Shown here: piece after piece, positions 60,837 to 64,000 of the stretch
Layout: every line of letters begins with the position of its first letter
Position numbering within the stretch: the first letter of the stretch is position 1
NCBI RefSeq assembly: GCF_000741175.1
Contig: NZ_JGYS01000017.1
Span: 1 to 64,000 of the forward strand
DNA length: 64,000 nt
Source: Bifidobacterium callitrichos DSM 23973
GTDB lineage: Bacteria > Actinomycetota > Actinomycetes > Actinomycetales > Bifidobacteriaceae
Direction: 5' to 3'
The notes under the pieces: generated by a model
Told to the model about the DNA's origin: nothing
Databases searched by the model: none
Seen by the model: only the letters and a program-made list of their open reading frames with translations
Position numbers and translations under genes: made by a program

Positions 60837-63302
60837 ATGGAAAACCCGATGTCCCTAAAAGAAAGGTTCCTGAAGATGACAGGAAATACTAGCAAGTGGC
60901 GCGCGCCGCTCGCCGGCCTGGCCTCGATCGCGATGCTCGCGACCATGGGCGTCGCCGCGACGACCGCCAACGCGGCCTCGCTGGAGAATCTCAGCGGCAG
61001 GACGTTCTCCGTGAACGTCTACAATCCGGACGAGCCGTGGAAGCCGATCACCGGTTTCTCCTACTCCCGTTCTTGGGGTTATGTGCTGAACCCGTCGGCT
61101 AACGTGTCGGCCGATCCGTATGCGTCCGACTCCGATGGCAAGGTCTTCGACTACTTCTCGTACGACAAGGCCGGCAACAACAGGATCGGCGACGTGCTGG
61201 TCGTCAAGGGCGACACCAAGGTGTTCGCTCAGTACAAGACCGCGGTCAAGGTCAACATCGATTTCGCCGGCAATGGCTTCAACGGCGCCGGAGATGACGT
61301 GACGGTTGAGATCCCCAAGGGCGAAAGTCTGACGGCTTCCGAATACCAGAGGGCTCTGGCCAAGACGGCCGGTCTCGCGAAGGACTCCACTGGAGAGCCT
61401 GCGGCCATCGGCGGCAAGACGTTCGCGGGCCTGACCGAGTCCCGTACTGCTGCCGGTTCGAATGATGATCTGTATCAGGGTGAGGCTCTGAACGCTGACA
61501 CGAACCTGTACGGTCGTTACGATGCCGAGGCGAATCTGGCGACCGTCGCGTTCCGCGGCAAAGGCGAGGCCGATTCCGCGGCGGTGAAGCGTTACACGCT
61601 CAACGGCAACGCGTTCCCGAAGTTCCGTGTCCCGGCGAAGTTCAATGGCGTGGCCAGCTGGAAGCTGAACAGCTCCACCGGCAGCGACTACGACTTCTCC
61701 GCCAAGGTCAACCACGACACTGACGTGGACGCTGGCAAGGCCGATGTGACGCTGGTCGCCTCCGACGAGGCCGGTCTGAGGAACGTGACCGTGAAGTACG
61801 TGTACAAGAACGGCGCGACCGAGACGGGCAACACTCTGGCCGACAGCTCCTGGGATGCCGCGAACCACATCGCCTCCTACGCGACGACCGCTGATCAGAA
61901 GCCGGTCAAGCCGGTTGATCCGGTCGCTCCGAACGCGGTGTTCACCGGCTGGTACACCAACCCGAACGCGGACGGCACGAGCCACGCGGTCAATTGGGAT
62001 GCTGCCATCAGCGCCCAGCAGGGCTACAAGGCCAACGGCACGCTGACCCTGTACGCCGGCTGGGACACCAGCCACGTCGCGCAGCTGCACTACGACATGA
62101 AGTACGTCGACGGCGGCAACCAGTACGAGTACGTGTACGCCGGCTCCAAGCACGATCTGCCGGCCGGTCTGGAGGAGTATTACCAGACCGAAGCCCAGAA
62201 GGACGCGCTGAAGGGCGAGTACACTTCCAAGACTCTCGTCGGCTGGTACCTCGGTGACAACGGCAAGGACGTGGTGACCTCCGTCACCGCCCCGGCCGCC
62301 GGTGAGTCCGCGAAGTACACGGCCGTGTGGTCCGGCTCCCAGTCCATCCGCCTGAACGCCAACTCCGGCAAGTTCGATGGCCAGACCTACAAGTGGGTCA
62401 CCAAGACCGATTCCCAGCGTTGGCAGGACGTCGTCGTCAACCCGACCCGCGACGGCTACACGCTGACCGGTTGGACCTACAACGGCGGTTCCGTCAACCT
62501 TTACTCCGGCACCTACGACCTCCCGTCCACCGCGGGCTTCGACAACCTCCCGCTGCCCACGACCGGTTCAACCGTGACCTTGGATGCCGTGTGGGTTCTG
62601 TCGGCTGCTCAGGATATCGATGCCGCGTTCGGCGCCTACCCGCTGGCTAACGAGGGCGACGCGTACAAGACCCCGACGTTCGCGAACAAGTCGGCTGACT
62701 ACAAGCTGGCTGAGAAGTACGCGAAGACCCAGGAGTCCTGGAACGCGTACGTCGACACCGTGTACGGCCTCAAGGACGAATTCCACGCCCTGTACGGCCT
62801 GTCCGGTCAGGAGAAGATCGACGCTCAGAAGGCTCTTGCGGCGAAGCTGCAGGCTGCTCAGGACAAGCTGGTTGATGATAAGGCTCCGGCCGGCACCACG
62901 ACCGTGTACCGTCTGTTCAACCCGAACGAGAAGCGTGCGGGCTCGCACCACTACACCGCGTCCGTGTACGAGTACAACGCGCTGGCTCGTAAGGGCTGGG
63001 TGCGCGAGGGTGTCGCGTTCGTGACCACGTCGGATGGTGATCCGGTGTACCGTGCGTACAACCCGAACGACGGCAGCCACTTCTACACGCTGTCCAAGGT
63101 CGAGTTCAACCACGCGGTGAAGGCCGGCTGGCGTGACGAGGGCATCGGCTTCCACGTGGCCGACACGTCCAAGGCTCCGCTGTACCGCATCTACAACCCG
63201 AACTCGGGCGAGCACTTCTACACCACGAGCAAGGGCGAGGCCAAGGCGGACATCGCCAAGGGCTGGAACGACGAGGGCATCGCCTGGAACGTCATCAAGT
63301 GA
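60837..63302 (+). CDS. Large secreted protein with InlB_B-type repeats and three DUF5648-like repeats
   Basis: About 821 residues if started at 60837 (GGAGAG upstream); ATGs at 60849 and 60876 are alternatives, the latter giving the tidiest signal peptide. After cleavage near ATTANAAS, several InlB_B/Listeria-Bacteroides-type repeat strands occur (NPNADGTSHAVNWDA, GTLTLYAGWD, NPTRDGYTLTGWTYNGG, VTLDAVW), an adhesin-like fold. A helical linker (about 600-680) leads to three C-terminal repeats, VYRLFNPNEK, VYRAYNPNDG and LYRIYNPNSG, each followed by H-Y/F-Y-T and W...EG. No LPXTG-type signal, no catalytic motif. Likely a cell-surface or carbohydrate-binding protein. Confidence 0.85.
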   Translation: MENPMSLKERFLKMTGNTSKWRAPLAGLASIAMLATMGVAATTANAASLENLSGRTFSVNVYNPDEPWKPITGFSYSRSWGYVLNPSANVSADPYASDSDGKVFDYFSYDKAGNNRIGDVLVVKGDTKVFAQYKTAVKVNIDFAGNGFNGAGDDVTVEIPKGESLTASEYQRALAKTAGLAKDSTGEPAAIGGKTFAGLTESRTAAGSNDDLYQGEALNADTNLYGRYDAEANLATVAFRGKGEADSAAVKRYTLNGNAFPKFRVPAKFNGVASWKLNSSTGSDYDFSAKVNHDTDVDAGKADVTLVASDEAGLRNVTVKYVYKNGATETGNTLADSSWDAANHIASYATTADQKPVKPVDPVAPNAVFTGWYTNPNADGTSHAVNWDAAISAQQGYKANGTLTLYAGWDTSHVAQLHYDMKYVDGGNQYEYVYAGSKHDLPAGLEEYYQTEAQKDALKGEYTSKTLVGWYLGDNGKDVVTSVTAPAAGESAKYTAVWSGSQSIRLNANSGKFDGQTYKWVTKTDSQRWQDVVVNPTRDGYTLTGWTYNGGSVNLYSGTYDLPSTAGFDNLPLPTTGSTVTLDAVWVLSAAQDIDAAFGAYPLANEGDAYKTPTFANKSADYKLAEKYAKTQESWNAYVDTVYGLKDEFHALYGLSGQEKIDAQKALAAKLQAAQDKLVDDKAPAGTTTVYRLFNPNEKRAGSHHYTASVYEYNALARKGWVREGVAFVTTSDGDPVYRAYNPNDGSHFYTLSKVEFNHAVKAGWRDEGIGFHVADTSKAPLYRIYNPNSGEHFYTTSKGEAKADIAKGWNDEGIAWNVIK

Positions 63303-63369
63303 CCTTCCACGACGAGGATGAGGACGATCCGACCAGGGTCTGACATTCCCGCCCGCGCCTAGACGAATT

Positions 63370-63418
63370 GAGGGGTTCCTCCCAACCGGATTTCGTTTCC
63401 GGTTGGGAGGAACCCCTC
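63370..63418. terminator. Strong terminator after the InlB-repeat gene
   Basis: A perfect 21-bp inverted repeat (63370-63390 and 63398-63418) with a 7-base loop, followed by TCTCTTTCG. It lies 67 bases after the stop codon. Confidence 0.85.
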
Positions 63419-63446
63419 TCTCTTTCGTTTGTTCGTTCTTAACGCG

Positions 63447-63490
63447 GAGGGGCCCCGCAACCGGAAACAATCCGGTTGCGGGGCCCTCCC
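63447..63490 (-). terminator. Second strong hairpin, terminating the right-edge gene
   Basis: GGGGCCCCGCAACCGGA (63449-63465) pairs almost perfectly with the complementary run ending near 63488, around a loop ACAA. It lies about 135 bases beyond the stop of the minus-strand gene at the right edge, and about 30 bases from the previous hairpin. Confidence 0.7.
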
Positions 63491-63624
63491 GTCGTGTTTG
63501 TGGTGTTTGCGGGCGGTAATGGGTGTTTCCGTTGTGTCGTGTGGGGGTTGGGGTTGTGTCGCGTGGGTCGGGTGGTCCGTGGTCGTCTGGCTGTGTTCCG
63601 GGGGTTGCGGGGTGGTTGGTGTTT
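63491..63624. other. G/T-rich spacer
   Basis: About 130 bases with strong G+T bias on the plus strand. The opposite strand would be C/A-rich. No gene, hairpin or repeat is clear. Confidence 0.4.
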
Positions 63625-64000
63625 CTATCGCGCGGGCGCGTGGCGTGCGTGTTTGCTTGTGGTGGTGGTGTTTTCGAGGGTGTATGCGGGTAGGGTGAGC
63701 AGGGGTAGGAGGTAGCGTTCCTGGAATCCGGTCAGGGGCGTGGTCCATGTGCCGGTGTCCGGTGTGGTGTTCCATGTGATCAGGAGCATGCCCGTGGTCA
63801 TGAGCAGGGACAGGACGCCGGCGGCGCTTGCGGTGAGGGCTTTCGCCGGGTCGGGGCGCGTGTCGTGGGGCAGGGTCAGGCAGACGAGCAGGATCGCGAC
63901 GGTCGTGGGCGGCGAGTCGGTCAGGGTCTGCCACAGGGCCGCGGCCGTTGATGCGGTGATCTGCATGAGGTCGCCGGCGGGGTGGGCGAGCAGGTGGGCG
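63625..64000 (-). CDS. C-terminal part of a DUF2142-like membrane protein (partial at right edge)
   Basis: The frame is open from the right edge (AHLLAHPAGDLMQITA) to a stop at 63625. Two or three hydrophobic helices are visible, and TGFQERYLLPLLTLPAY resembles the GVQGRYFLPLLPL signature of DUF2142, a family of predicted membrane glycan-associated proteins. The 5' end is outside the window, so start and length cannot be given. The internal ATG at 63966 is probably not the start. Confidence 0.6.
   Translation of the reverse strand, partial: AHLLAHPAGDLMQITASTAAALWQTLTDSPPTTVAILLVCLTLPHDTRPDPAKALTASAAGVLSLLMTTGMLLITWNTTPDTGTWTTPLTGFQERYLLPLLTLPAYTLENTTTTSKHARHAPAR

Noticed and set aside
63359-63934. 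A 191-residue His/Pro/Arg-rich minus-strand frame
   Set aside because: It overlaps the two hairpin terminators and the DUF2142-like frame, and its composition is that of a GC-rich shadow.

Overview
The window is a 64 kb stretch of a high-GC actinobacterial chromosome, almost certainly a Bifidobacterium. The reasons are the gene set and order (PEP carboxylase, a strongly codon-biased 814-residue glycogen phosphorylase, the crgA / DUF881 / class E sortase / pabA block, and the pknB-pknA-pbpA-rodA-ppp-fhaB-fhaA block), GC-rich third codon positions and AGGAG-type ribosome binding sites. In actinobacteria the crgA-to-fhaA block lies close to the replication origin. A dense DnaA-box cluster at 20.7-21.2 kb supports an origin-proximal location, although dnaA itself is not in the window.

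Layout. 0-19.5 kb: the 3' end of a TrxB/AhpF-like flavoenzyme, a small membrane protein, an OxlT-type MFS carrier, ppc, a ThrE-family exporter with a long charged insert, a PutP-type symporter, a YtcJ-type amidohydrolase, a lone PD-(D/E)XK (DUF559-like) protein, trpS, DUF3073 and SCP-like genes, and glgP. 19.5-25 kb: a small membrane protein, a rhomboid protease, the DnaA-box region, crgA, DUF881, class E sortase and pabA/trpG. 25-34.5 kb: one minus-strand operon for growth and division control (FhaA, FhaB, PP2C phosphatase, RodA/FtsW, PBP, PknA, PknB), most genes overlapping by 4-8 bases. pknA carries a one-base frameshift right after its catalytic lysine. 34.7-38.4 kb: an S9 peptidase and an alpha/beta hydrolase. 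38.5-43.4 kb: a four-gene operon (substrate-binding/VWA lipoprotein, XpaC-like protein, second substrate-binding-like protein, TelA-like protein), the best candidate for an undescribed system. 43.4-51.4 kb: small membrane protein, EamA transporter, an esterase plus MprF-like aminoacyl-phospholipid synthase pair, msrAB (3' frameshift), a YbjQ-family protein and a PemK/MazF-type toxin-antitoxin pair with a palindromic operator. 51.5-57.8 kb: tRNA-Leu(CAG), a nitroreductase-like protein, tgt, an HtrA protease and a GNAT acetyltransferase. 57.8-63.3 kb: two large secreted proteins (GH25 muramidase and an InlB-repeat protein) that share three C-terminal repeat units and sit in long AT-richer spacers. 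The right edge holds the C-terminus of a DUF2142-like membrane protein.

Non-coding structure stands out. Three copies (plus one possible relic) of a roughly 205-bp two-tier palindrome occur between genes; each arm carries two related 20-bp modules. A second, REP-like element occurs at 43.7 and 51.9 kb and also inside the XpaC-like coding sequence. Several near-perfect short palindromes precede glgP, the esterase/synthase operon and the toxin-antitoxin operon.

All family calls rest on reading motifs by eye; no database search was run.
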